Assembly (NCBI RefSeq): GCF_900455735.1
Contig: NZ_UAUI01000022.1
Coordinates: 1-64,000 of the forward strand
Direction of reading: 5' to 3'
From: Rhodococcus wratislaviensis
GTDB lineage: Bacteria; Actinomycetota; Actinomycetes; Mycobacteriales; Mycobacteriaceae
Length of the DNA: 64,000 nucleotides
Shown here: positions 50,989 through 60,100 of the stretch, one piece after another
How the letters are laid out: each line of letters opens with the position of its first letter
Numbering within the stretch: position 1 is the stretch's first letter
Program-made: the position numbers and the translations under genes
Notes under the pieces: model-generated
The model's input: only the letters and a program-made list of their open reading frames with translations
What the model was told of the DNA's origin: nothing
Database searches by the model: none

Positions 50989-52335
50989 GTGGCAGCCAGC
51001 AAGGGAGCTCCCGACCTCTATTCCCAGTTCCTCTCATCCGCACCCGGCGCGTTCATCGCCGCGAAAGCAGGACTGCCGCGACCCGAGAACCTGCGGCGAT
51101 ACAAGCACGGCGAACCGCCGCTCGCCGGTCCGGTCCTGATCGGCGGCAAGGGCCGTCTCGTCGAGCCGTTGCGCGAACTGCTGTCCGACTACCCCGCTGC
51201 GGGAGCGGGTGACGACAGCTACGGCGCATTGGTGTTCGACGCCACAGGCATCGGTTCGGTCACCGAGCTCGAGCAGCTGTTCGAGTTCTTCCAGCCGGTC
51301 GTCCGCAACCTCGCGCCGTCCGCGCGGGTCGTCGTCATCGGCACCACCCCCGAAGAGACGTCCGGCGTCGACGAGCACATCGCCCAGCGCGCGCTCGAGG
51401 GCTTCACCCGCAGCGTCGGCAAGGAGGTCAAGCGCGGCGCCACGGCTCAGCTCGTCTACGTCTCGCCGAAGGCGTCCGCCGGCCTGTCGGGTCTCGAATC
51501 CACGCTGCGCTTCCTGCTGTCGGCCAAGTCCGCGTTCGTCAGCGGCCAGGTCATCCGTGTCGGCGCCGAGGATTCCGTCGCACCCGCCGACTGGGACAAG
51601 CCGCTCGACGGGAAGGTCGCCATCGTCACCGGTGCGGCCCGCGGCATCGGCGCGACCATCGCCGAGGTCCTCTCCCGCGACGGCGCGCACGTCATCTGCG
51701 CCGACATTCCGGCCGCCGGTGAGGCGCTGTCGGAGACGGCCAACAAGGTCGGTGGCACGTCCCTCGCCCTGGACGTGACCGCGGACGACGCGGCCGACAA
51801 GCTCGCCGAGTTCGTCCTCGAACGGCACGGCGGCGCGGACATCATCGTCCACAACGCAGGCATCACCCGCGACAAGACCCTCGCCAACATGGACGAGGGC
51901 CGCTGGAACATGGTGATCGGCGTCAACCTTCTTGCGCCGCAGCGCATCACCGATGTCCTCGTCGCGAAGGGCGCCCTGAAGGAAGGCGGCCGCGTCATCG
52001 ACGTCTCCTCCATCGCCGGCATCGCGGGCAACCGGGGCCAGACCAACTACGGCACCTCCAAGGCCGGTGTCATCGGGCTCGTGCAGGCCTCCGCACCGGT
52101 GCTCGCGACGAAGAAGATCACGATCAACGCCGTCGCACCGGGCTTCATCGAGACGGCGATGACCGCGGCGATCCCCTTCGCCACCCGCGAGGCCGGACGT
52201 CGCATGAGCTCCCTGCTGCAGGGCGGCGAGACCGTCGACGTCGCCGAGACCGTCGCCTACTTCGCGAGCCCCGCGTCCAACGCCGTCACCGGGCAGATCG
52301 TCCGTGTCTGCGGCCAGAGCCTGCTGGGCGCCTGA
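50989..52335 (+). CDS. fabG4: 3-Oxoacyl-reductase FabG4 (HMwFabG)
   Basis: This 448-aa high-molecular-weight SDR is close in length to M. tuberculosis FabG4 (454 aa). Residues 1-205 form a flavodoxin-like N-terminal domain; the C-terminal half is the ketoacyl reductase with GAARGIG (215-221) and the catalytic Ser341, Tyr354 and Lys358 (YGTSKAG). It reduces 3-ketoacyl-CoA using NADH in the known enzyme. GTG at 50989 was chosen by homology and by AGG a few bases upstream. The stop codon overlaps htdX (TGATG). It is divergent from fadA2. Confidence 0.94.
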   Translation: MAASKGAPDLYSQFLSSAPGAFIAAKAGLPRPENLRRYKHGEPPLAGPVLIGGKGRLVEPLRELLSDYPAAGAGDDSYGALVFDATGIGSVTELEQLFEFFQPVVRNLAPSARVVVIGTTPEETSGVDEHIAQRALEGFTRSVGKEVKRGATAQLVYVSPKASAGLSGLESTLRFLLSAKSAFVSGQVIRVGAEDSVAPADWDKPLDGKVAIVTGAARGIGATIAEVLSRDGAHVICADIPAAGEALSETANKVGGTSLALDVTADDAADKLAEFVLERHGGADIIVHNAGITRDKTLANMDEGRWNMVIGVNLLAPQRITDVLVAKGALKEGGRVIDVSSIAGIAGNRGQTNYGTSKAGVIGLVQASAPVLATKKITINAVAPGFIETAMTAAIPFATREAGRRMSSLLQGGETVDVAETVAYFASPASNAVTGQIVRVCGQSLLGA

Positions 52336-53198
52336 TGTCCGGGAAGGTCGTGCAACTCACGGAGAAGCCGGGCACGCTCGACATCTACACCCGTGCCGTG
52401 CGCAGCGCGCTGCCGGTCATCGGCGCGAGCGGGCACAGCGCCCCGGACACGACGCTGGTCCTGAACGGGGTGCGGGTGGACCCCGACAACCTGGCGGCGT
52501 ACGACCGGGTGACCGGGCTGCGGTTCGGCGACCACCTGCCGCTCACGTACCCGTTCACGCTGGTGTTCCCGGTCGTGATGAAGCTGATGGTGTCCGACGG
52601 TTTCCCCTTCCCCGCCATCGGTTCCGTGCACGCGGAGAACGTCATCGAGCAGTTCCGTCCCATCTCGGTGATCGAGCCCCTGGACGTGTCGGTGCACGCG
52701 GAGAATCTGCGCGAGCACCGCAAGGGACTCCTGATCGACGTGATCAGCGAGATCAGGGTCGGACGCGAATTGGTGTGGAAGCAGACGTCGACATTCCTGC
52801 GTCAGCAGAAGACGTCGCTGTCCGGTCAGCCGGGCCCCGAGCCCAAGGCCGAGGAGGAGCCGCCGCGTCCGCTGCGGACACTGCGGGTCGATCAGAAGAC
52901 GATCGGCAAGTACGCCGCGGTCTCCGGTGACCGGAACCCGATTCACGTGTCGACGTTGGGCGCCAAGGCTTTCGGATTCCCCAGGACCATTGCGCACGGC
53001 ATGTGGAGTGCGGCCGCCGTCCTCGGGACGGTCGAGGGCCGGATCCCGGACGCCGTCACGTACAGCGTGCGCTTCGGCAAGCCGATCCTGCTGCCGTCCA
53101 CGCTGAACGTGTACGCCGATCAGACCGGCGACGGCTGGGATCTGTCGATCAAGCACCCGAAGAAGGGGTACCCGCACCTCACCGCGACGCTGCGCTGA
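52335..53198 (+). CDS. htdX: (R)-3-hydroxyacyl-CoA/ACP dehydratase HtdX (MaoC-like)
   Basis: A 287-aa double-hotdog hydratase. The (R)-hydratase motif is YAAVSGDRNPIHVSTLGAKA with Asp and His as catalytic pair (around residues 200-206), followed by AHGMWS. In mycobacteria HtdX acts with FabG4 on medium-chain 3-hydroxyacyl substrates. ATG at 52335 shares its A with the fabG4 stop. The gene ends with a perfect 43-bp palindrome between it and the convergent TetR gene. Confidence 0.92.
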   Translation: MSGKVVQLTEKPGTLDIYTRAVRSALPVIGASGHSAPDTTLVLNGVRVDPDNLAAYDRVTGLRFGDHLPLTYPFTLVFPVVMKLMVSDGFPFPAIGSVHAENVIEQFRPISVIEPLDVSVHAENLREHRKGLLIDVISEIRVGRELVWKQTSTFLRQQKTSLSGQPGPEPKAEEEPPRPLRTLRVDQKTIGKYAAVSGDRNPIHVSTLGAKAFGFPRTIAHGMWSAAAVLGTVEGRIPDAVTYSVRFGKPILLPSTLNVYADQTGDGWDLSIKHPKKGYPHLTATLR

Positions 53199-53206
53199 CG
53201 GGGACG

Positions 53207-53249
53207 AACGGGACGTTCGTTCGATCTGATCGAACGAACGTCCCGTTCA
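53207..53249. terminator. 43-bp perfect palindrome, bidirectional terminator
   Basis: Arms of 21 bp at 53207-53227 and 53229-53249 are exact reverse complements around a single base. It sits between convergent htdX and the TetR gene and overlaps the last codon of the TetR gene. A very stable hairpin forms in both transcripts. Confidence 0.8.
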
Positions 53250-53846
53250 CTCCGGCTTCTTCTTACCCGCGAGACCGCGCCACGCCAGGGATTCCAGCAG
53301 ATCGGCGGCGGCGTCGACCTCGATCTCGCCGCCGGCGACGCGGTCGGCCACAGCCTCACCCGCACCGACCAGGGCGATGGCGATCAGTTCGAAATCCTGC
53401 CCCGGCTCGGGATCCTTGGTGCTGGACTCGAGCAGGTGCGCGGTCAGCTCGATCAGCCGGTCGCGGCTCGATTGCACCGACCCCACGAACGCCTGCTGCC
53501 CCATCGCCTGGCGATACAGCACCATCCACGACTTGCGGTGCTTGCCCACGAACCCGAGAAACCCCTCGAGGGCCCGGCGCAGCTGTTCGCGCGGGCTCAG
53601 CCCCGGATCGCCCGCCGGAGCGAGCGCCTCGACGAAGCGCAGACCTTCCCGCTGGATGCATGCCGCGAACAGTTCGTCCTTGGAGCCGTAGTACAGGTAC
53701 AGCATCGGCTTGGAGATTTCCGCCTTGGCCGCGATCGCGTCCATGGACGTCTCGTGAAAACCTCTGTCGGAGAAGACGTCGACAGCAGCGTCGAGCATCT
53801 GCTGCTCGCGCACTGCGCGCGGCAGTCGCTTGGTGCCGCCGGCCAT
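53247..53846 (-). CDS. TetR-family regulator (Rv0238-like), candidate fatty-acid regulator
   Basis: A 199-aa TetR protein. The helix-turn-helix is in REQQMLDAAVDVFSDRGFHE through IAAKAEISKPMLYLYYGSKD (residues about 10-55), with a larger helical effector domain behind. It sits where Rv0238 does in M. tuberculosis, convergent with htdX. Its own promoter holds TTACTCTACGGTAA 30 bp upstream of the start. Three other copies of that pattern control fabH, fadE5 and fadA2/fabG4, so it is the natural candidate for binding them and for autoregulation (inference). Confidence 0.88.
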   Translation of the reverse strand: MAGGTKRLPRAVREQQMLDAAVDVFSDRGFHETSMDAIAAKAEISKPMLYLYYGSKDELFAACIQREGLRFVEALAPAGDPGLSPREQLRRALEGFLGFVGKHRKSWMVLYRQAMGQQAFVGSVQSSRDRLIELTAHLLESSTKDPEPGQDFELIAIALVGAGEAVADRVAGGEIEVDAAADLLESLAWRGLAGKKKPE

Positions 53847-53876
53847 TCGTCCTCCATCATCGTCGAACCCGCTATC

Positions 53877-53890
53877 TTACTCTACGGTAA
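53877..53890 (-). promoter_or_regulatory. Candidate fatty-acid operator 4 (TetR autoregulation)
   Basis: TTACTCTACGGTAA lies 30 bp before the TetR ATG at 53846. Its reverse complement, TTACCGTAGAGTAA, aligns with the fadE5 and fabH sites. It fits TTACYSNNSRGTAA. Confidence 0.6.
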
Positions 53891-53948
53891 TAAAGCGGGC
53901 CCGACCGGCGGACGAGAAGAATACCAGCACCCTGTCGCGGACCGCGCA

Positions 53949-55130
53949 CTAGCAGGCCAGCACGCCCTTGGCTCGTGCGACGGTCAGCACCGCCTCGTCG
54001 ACACGCTGCTGCGGCAGCTTGCCCGAGGCCACAACGCTTTCGAGGTGATCGAGGACCCGCGGGACGTCGTCGGTGGTGAGCCACAGGGCGACGTCGACAC
54101 CGGATTCCAGCGCGGTCTCGACGGCGACCGTGATGTCGTAGCGGTCGGTGATCGCCTGCATGCCGCTGAGGTCGTCGGTGAAGATCGGGCCGGTGAACGG
54201 CGGAGCGCCGTATCCGGTGCCGCCGCGCAGCAGCGCCACGGCGTCGGGGCTGATGCTGGCGGGGATCCCGGGTGCGGTCAGACCCGGCACCTCGAGGTGG
54301 CCGAGCATGACGCCGACACCGGTGGACACCAGGTTCCGGAACGGGACGAGGTCCTTCGTCTGCAACTGCTCGAGCGGCGGGGTGGTGACGGCCCCGGTGT
54401 GCGAGTCGCCGGACGCCGATCCGTGGCCGGGGAAGTGCTTGATGACGGGCAGGATTCCCGCGTCCCGCATCCCGCGCGCGTAGGCGTCGGCGTAGCGGGT
54501 GACGACGGCGGGATCGTCGGAGTAGGAGCGGTCGCCGATGACGCTGTCGTCGGGCTGGCTGCTCACGTCCACGTCGGGGGCGAAGTTCACGGTGACACCG
54601 AGGTCCTTCAGTCCGCGACCGCGCTCGAGCGCCATCTGATACGTCTGCTCCTCCGTCATCGTGGCCGCGGTCTGCCGGGCGGACGGATCGGCTCCGAGCA
54701 GGTTCTCGACACGCGACACGCGCCCACCCTCCTCGTCGATCGTCACCATCAGGGGCAGCGACGACGCCGACGCCACCTGGGGAATCTCACGGTTCGCGAG
54801 CATGGCCTCGTCGGTCCAGCTCCCGACGAAGATGCCGCCGATCTGCTCGTCGCGGACCACCTGAGCCGCATCCGCGGTGCCGGTCACTCCCACGTTCAGC
54901 AGCTGAGCGAGCTTGCGCCGCAACGGCAACGACTGCAGGAACTCCGTCTCGCACGACGCCGGTGCGGCCGCGGGCGCTGCGGTGCCGGTGTGCGACGCCG
55001 GCTCGACCGAGGACGGCGACGGCGTCGCTGTCGCCGACGACGATTCCGCGACCGTCTCGCCACCACCCGACGAACACCCGGCGACGAGGCCGGTACAGGC
55101 AGCGAGCGCGAGTGCATACTTGATCCGCAT
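53949..55130 (-). CDS. lpqI: LpqI-like GH3 beta-N-acetylglucosaminidase lipoprotein
   Basis: This 393-aa lipoprotein is of the glycoside hydrolase 3 family (NagZ-type). The lipobox LVAGC places the lipidated Cys at residue 19, followed by a Ser/Thr-rich stretch to about 60. The hallmark KHFPGHGSASGDSH is intact, with the Asp/His pair typical of GH3 N-acetylglucosaminidases. M. tuberculosis LpqI (388 aa) releases GlcNAc from peptidoglycan fragments for recycling. ATG at 55130 gives a proper signal peptide; upstream residues are not needed. It is in the conserved block, downstream of the TetR gene position. Confidence 0.92.
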   Translation of the reverse strand: MRIKYALALAACTGLVAGCSSGGGETVAESSSATATPSPSSVEPASHTGTAAPAAAPASCETEFLQSLPLRRKLAQLLNVGVTGTADAAQVVRDEQIGGIFVGSWTDEAMLANREIPQVASASSLPLMVTIDEEGGRVSRVENLLGADPSARQTAATMTEEQTYQMALERGRGLKDLGVTVNFAPDVDVSSQPDDSVIGDRSYSDDPAVVTRYADAYARGMRDAGILPVIKHFPGHGSASGDSHTGAVTTPPLEQLQTKDLVPFRNLVSTGVGVMLGHLEVPGLTAPGIPASISPDAVALLRGGTGYGAPPFTGPIFTDDLSGMQAITDRYDITVAVETALESGVDVALWLTTDDVPRVLDHLESVVASGKLPQQRVDEAVLTVARAKGVLAC

Positions 55131-55248
55131 GGGTTCGACGGTAGCCCAGTTCGCCACCGGCGCCCCCGTGGCAGGCCCCGAATCGGCGACCGCTGCCGCC
55201 CGTCTTGGTAATCTGGACACAGAGGAAACCCGTACTCAGGAGGTCGTA

Positions 55249-55716
55249 GTGCCCGGTGGTTTGATGTTGATCGCCTACGACGGATCCGACAACGCCAAGC
55301 GTGCGGTGGAGTGCGCAGGTCGTTTCCTCGCCTCCAATCGCGCTGTGCTGGTGACGGTGTGGGAGCCGATGGTCCGTCAGGCCGCGCGGATGTCGGGCCT
55401 GTCCGGTGTGATGCAACCCGAGTGGGTGCCCGACGAGGAGACCGAGGACGTCGCATTCTCCGACGCCAAGGTCACCAACGAAGAGGGCGTCCAACTCGCC
55501 GAGGCCGCTGGGCTCGCCACCGAGGGTCGCTGCATCGAGTGCACCAGCACGATCTGGACGGCCATCGTGGAGACGTCCGACGAACTCGCGGTCGACATCA
55601 TCGTCACCGGAACCCGCGGCACCACCGGTCTGCGGTCGTTGCTGCAGAGCAGCGTCGCCGACCACGTGTTGCGCCACAGCCACCGCCCGGTGCTGATCGT
55701 GCCTCCCGGGAAGTAG
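55249..55716 (+). CDS. Universal stress protein (UspA family)
   Basis: A 155-aa USP domain. The first strand is MLIAYDGSDNAKRAV and the ATP-binding-type loop TGTRGTTGLRSLLQSSVADHV is intact, followed by HRPVLIVPPGK. This loop fits the G-x2-G-x9-G(S/T) pattern of nucleotide-binding USPs only in part, so ATP binding is possible but not certain. AGGAGG precedes the GTG at 55249. It is divergent from lpqI and 29 bp before the isochorismate synthase gene. It is not part of the corresponding mycobacterial block. Confidence 0.9.
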   Translation: MPGGLMLIAYDGSDNAKRAVECAGRFLASNRAVLVTVWEPMVRQAARMSGLSGVMQPEWVPDEETEDVAFSDAKVTNEEGVQLAEAAGLATEGRCIECTSTIWTAIVETSDELAVDIIVTGTRGTTGLRSLLQSSVADHVLRHSHRPVLIVPPGK

Positions 55717-55745
55717 TCCGGACGCCCGACTACTGTCGGGTGACC

Positions 55746-56837
55746 ATGGACGGCTTCCTTCTCTCCCGCGCCGACCGGACGCTGCGTACGTCCGGTGTGC
55801 GGCACGGGTACGACACCGCGTCAGCCGCTGTCACGGCCCTCGCGAACGGTGGCACCGAACTGATCGTCGGAGCGCTGCCGTTCGATCCCGAACGTCCCGC
55901 CGCGCTGACCGCCCCGGAGTCGTGGGAGTTCACGGACGGCCCGTGGCGGCCCGGCAGCGTTCCCGACCTCCCGTCCGTACACCTCACGCGGGAAATCCCC
56001 GACCCCGCCGAGCACGTGGCCCGGGTGCGGTCCCTCGTCGACCGGCTGCGCGAGGGAACGCTCGGCAAGGTGGTGGCCGCCCGCAGCGTCACCCTCCGCG
56101 CGGACAATCCCATCTCGGCAGAAGCATTGGCCGCGAGAATGATTCACCAGAATCCCACCGCCAACGGGTTCGCCGTCGACCTCTCCGCGGCCGGCGAGAG
56201 CTTCCGCGGACGCAGCCTCGTCGGCGCCAGCCCCGAAGTGCTGCTCAGCCGACGCGGGCGACGCGTCACCTGCCGTCCCCTCGCCGGAACAGCCCCGCGT
56301 CGCGCCGATCCGGAGGCCGACGAGAAGGAAGGTCGCGGCCTCCTGGAGTCGACGAAGAACCTGGCCGAGCACGCGTTCGTCACGGCCTGGATCAGGGAGG
56401 TCCTGGCGCCGCTCTGCACCGAGCTGACCGTCCCGGATTCCCCGGTCCTGACCAGCACGCACGAGGTGTGGCATCTCGCGACCCCCATCGAAGGAGTGCT
56501 GCGCGACCCGTCGACCAGTGCTTTGAGCCTGGCCGCCCTGTTGCACCCGACCCCCGCCGTGTGCGGCACCCCCACCGACCTCGCCCTCGCGACCATCCGG
56601 GACGTCGAGGAGGATCGGCGGTTCTACGGCGGCGCCGTCGGATGGTGCGACGGCGACGGCGACGGCGACTGGGTGGTGGCCATCCGCTGCGCCGAGATCG
56701 CCGCGGACGGACTCGAGGCACTGGCGACGGCGGGCGGGGGCATCGTCGCCGAGTCCGACCCGGAGTCCGAACTCGACGAGACGACCACCAAACTGCGCAC
56801 GCTACTCCGGGCGCTCGGGGTGCAGCAAAGCCCGTGA
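55746..56837 (+). CDS. Isochorismate synthase
   Basis: A 363-aa chorismate-binding enzyme (MenF/EntC/DhbC family) converting chorismate to isochorismate, for menaquinone or for 2,3-dihydroxybenzoate-type siderophores. The active-site patterns LGKVVAARSVTL, SPEVLLSRRGRRVTCRPLAGT, STHEVWHL and HPTPAVCGTPTDLALATIRD are present. Its length is close to M. tuberculosis EntC (Rv3215). No other menaquinone or siderophore gene is adjacent, so the pathway cannot be chosen from context. ATG at 55746 was taken; an in-frame start upstream overlaps the stress-protein gene. Confidence 0.92.
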   Translation: MDGFLLSRADRTLRTSGVRHGYDTASAAVTALANGGTELIVGALPFDPERPAALTAPESWEFTDGPWRPGSVPDLPSVHLTREIPDPAEHVARVRSLVDRLREGTLGKVVAARSVTLRADNPISAEALAARMIHQNPTANGFAVDLSAAGESFRGRSLVGASPEVLLSRRGRRVTCRPLAGTAPRRADPEADEKEGRGLLESTKNLAEHAFVTAWIREVLAPLCTELTVPDSPVLTSTHEVWHLATPIEGVLRDPSTSALSLAALLHPTPAVCGTPTDLALATIRDVEEDRRFYGGAVGWCDGDGDGDWVVAIRCAEIAADGLEALATAGGGIVAESDPESELDETTTKLRTLLRALGVQQSP

Positions 56838-56964
56838 ACTGCAGAAACAGTGGCCCACGAGCACCAATCAGCAGTTCGGCGGCCCGCGGGTGATACCTTG
56901 ACCCGAGCAATTCGTACGCGGGAGTAGCCGTGTGCGTCGATGGCACGACGGTGGGAGATGTCTG

Positions 56965-57138
56965 ATGGGGAAGTTCCTTGTGCCCGGTGTGGTCAGCGCC
57001 GTGGTCGGTGTCGCTCTCGGCACCGTGGCGACGCTCGGCATCACCGCAGCCGCACAGGACAACACGCGTCCCGAGATCGACCGCAGCGGCAACGCGGATT
57101 CCTCGCTCCTGAACCAGGTTGAGTACGGCAGCCGCTGA
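56965..57138 (+). CDS. Small DUF2613 membrane/secreted protein (Rv0236A-like)
   Basis: A 57-aa protein with one hydrophobic N-terminal helix (VPGVVSAVVGVALGTVATLG, residues 6-25), Ala-rich signal-like end, and a short polar tail ending LNQVEYGSR. It matches the DUF2613 family, whose M. tuberculosis member Rv0236A lies next to aftD. GGGAG precedes ATG at 56965. The aftD reading frame begins within its last codons, so the two are probably co-translated. The conserved pairing suggests an AftD-related role. Confidence 0.85.
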   Translation: MGKFLVPGVVSAVVGVALGTVATLGITAAAQDNTRPEIDRSGNADSSLLNQVEYGSR

Positions 57139-60100
57139 GAGCGCCGGCTCAACAAGTTTCCGCACTTCCCCCGAGTCGGCGGCCATGTCGTCCATGGCGC
57201 CCTCGGCGGAGCCTCTGTCACGGCGGTGGCTGTTCGGCGCCTCTGTCGTAGCGTTTCTTCTCGAATTCCTCCAAACCCCCGGCCGGCTCGCCGCTGACAC
57301 CAAGTACGACCTGTCCCAGAATCCGATCGGATTCCTGGAACGGGCCGCGCATCAGTGGAGCAGCCAGGCCCCCATGGGCCAGGTGCAGAACCAGGCCTAC
57401 GGTTACTTCTTCCCGCACGGCGCGTTCTTCGCGCTCGGTGACGTCCTGAGCGTCCCGCCATGGATCACCCAAAGGGTCTGGTGGGCCCTGCTCCTCGTCG
57501 CCGGTTTCTGGGGCATCGTCCGTCTCGCCGAAGCACTCGGCGTCGGCAGCCGCTCGTCCCGGATCATCGCCGGTGTCGCGTTCGCGTTCTCCCCCCGTGT
57601 CCTCACCACCCTGGGTTCGATCTCGTCGGAAACCCTCCCGATGATGCTGGCGCCGTGGGTCCTTCTGCCCGTGGTCGTCGCCCTCTCCCACGTGAGTGGC
57701 AAGGCGTCCCGGGACACACGGTGGCACTCACCTGCACGGTTGGCGGCCCAGTCGGCGCTGGCCGTCGCGTTGATGGGTGCGGTCAACGCCGTCGCGACCG
57801 TAGCCGCGTGCCTCGTCGCGGGTCTGTGGTGGATCGCGCACCGGCCGAACCGTCGGTGGTGGGTGTTCACCGCGTGGTGGTTCCCGTTCCTGACGCTGGC
57901 CACGTTGTGGTGGATCGTGCCGTTGCTGCTGCTCGGCAAGGTGAGCCCGCCGTTCCTCGACTACATCGAATCGTCCGGGGTGACCACGCAATGGACGTCC
58001 CTCGCCGAGATCCTCCGCGGCACCGACAGCTGGACGCCGTTCGTCTCCCCCGAGCGCATCGCAGGCGCGGTCCTCGTCACCCAGCCCGCCGCGGTCGCGG
58101 CGACCGGCCTGATCGCCGCCGCCGGTCTCGCCGGACTGTGCATGCGGTCGATGCCGGCCCGCGGGCGCCTCACTCTGATCCTGTTCGTCGGCGTCGCCGG
58201 ACTCGCGGCCGGGTACATCGGCGAATTGGGCTCCCCGTTCGCCGAGCAGGTGCGACTGTTCCTCGACTCCGCCGGGGCACCCCTCCGGAACGTGCACAAA
58301 CTCGAGCCGCTCGTTCGACTGCCCCTCGTGCTCGGGCTGGCGCACCTGCTGGCGAAGGTGCCGCTGCCCGGTTCCGTGCCGGTCGCCCGGTGGCGCAGCG
58401 CGTTCGCGCACCCCGAGCGTGAACCGATGGTCGCGGTGACCAGCCTGGTGCTGGTCGCCCTCACCCTGGCGACGTCGCTGGCGTGGACGGGCAAGCTGGC
58501 ACCGCGGGGCACGTACTCCGAGGTCCCCGACTACTGGCAGCAGGCCGCCTCGTGGCTGCAGGACAACGCCGGGGGCGCCAGCCCCGACGGTTCCGACGCG
58601 GAGCGGGCGCTCGTGGTGCCCGGCGCACCGTTCGGCAGCCAGCTCTGGGGTCTGACCCGCGACGAGCCGATGCAGGCGCTGGCGTCCACGCCGTGGGCGT
58701 CCCGCGACGCCGTCCCGCTGACACCGCCCGGCACGATCCGGGCCATGGACTCGATCCAGCGGCTGATCACGGACGGCCGCCCCTCGGACGGCATGGCGCA
58801 GACCCTGCTCGGGCAGGGCATCCACTATCTCGTGCTCCGCAACGACCTCGACCCCGAGACGTCGCGGTCGACGCGCCCGCTGCTCGCGCACCAGGCGGTC
58901 ACCGGCTCGCCCGGATTCACGCAGGTCGCGGAGTTCGGCGAGGACATCGGTCCCGGTGACGTCGACGGCCTGGTGATCGACAGCGACCTGCGGCCCCGGT
59001 ACCCGGCGATCGAGATCTTCGAGGTGTCGATGCCGGACGGTTCGCCGACGACGAGCGGGCCGTACACCGCGACCCTCGACGGCATCCCCCGTGTGCAGGG
59101 CGGGCCGGAATCGCTGCAACGCCTGCGGGAGAACGGCGCCCTGCCCGGAGCCGGACCGGTGTTGCTGGCCGCGGACGCGAAGCGCGCCGGACTGCCGGTC
59201 GACGACGTCACCGTCACGGACACGCCCCGGAACCGGGAAACCGACTACGGCCAGGTCGACAATCACAGTTCGGCGCTGCGCACCCCGGACGACGCGCGCC
59301 GCACGTTCAATCTCGTCCCCGACTATCCGGTGGCGGACACCCCGCTCGTGGAGGGGCAGTGGGAGGGCGCGACGCTGAGCGTGTCGAGTGCGGCGTCCGA
59401 CGCCACGCAACTCGGCGGCACCTCCCCCGCCAGCAGCGCCGCCGCGACCGTCGACGGCGACCCGGCGACGGGCTGGTTCAGCAACGGCATCGAGCGGGCG
59501 CTGGGCCAGTGGCTCCAGATCGACTTCGACACCCCGCTCACCAGCTCACTGCTGCACATCACGACGAGCCCGGCCGCGATCGGCGCCCCCGTCCGCTGGA
59601 TGGAGGTGTCGACGCCCAACGGCAGCACCGCCGTGAAGGTGGACGCCCCGGGCAAACCGATCGCCGTGTCCGTACCCGGCGGCGTCACCCCGTGGGTGCG
59701 GATCACCGCTACTCGAACCGAGAACGGTTCCGCGGGAACACAGTTCGGCATCAGCGAGGTGTCGGTCGAGGACTTCTCCCAGCGTGACGCCCCGGTCACC
59801 GTGCCGATCCGGTACCGCACGGTGTTGCCTCCCACCCCCGAGGGCGCATCCGTCTCGGGCTGGGATCTCAGCCAGGAACTCCCCGGCCGCAACTCGTGCG
59901 CCGAGTCCCCGGACCGGGTGCGGTGCAGCAACGCCTTCATCCTGCCGCCCGAGGAGGTCGGCACGTTCGAGCGAACGTTGTCGGTGCCCGAACCCACCGC
60001 GGTCACGCCGCAACTCGTGCTGCGGGCACGGCACGGCGCACCGCTGGAAGAGCTTCTCACGCAAAGGGATCGGCCGTTCGCCCACGGGACCAGCAACATC

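Noticed and set aside
54787-55683. Antisense frame over the universal stress protein
   Set aside because: The plus-strand USP has a proper AGGAGG site and family motifs.
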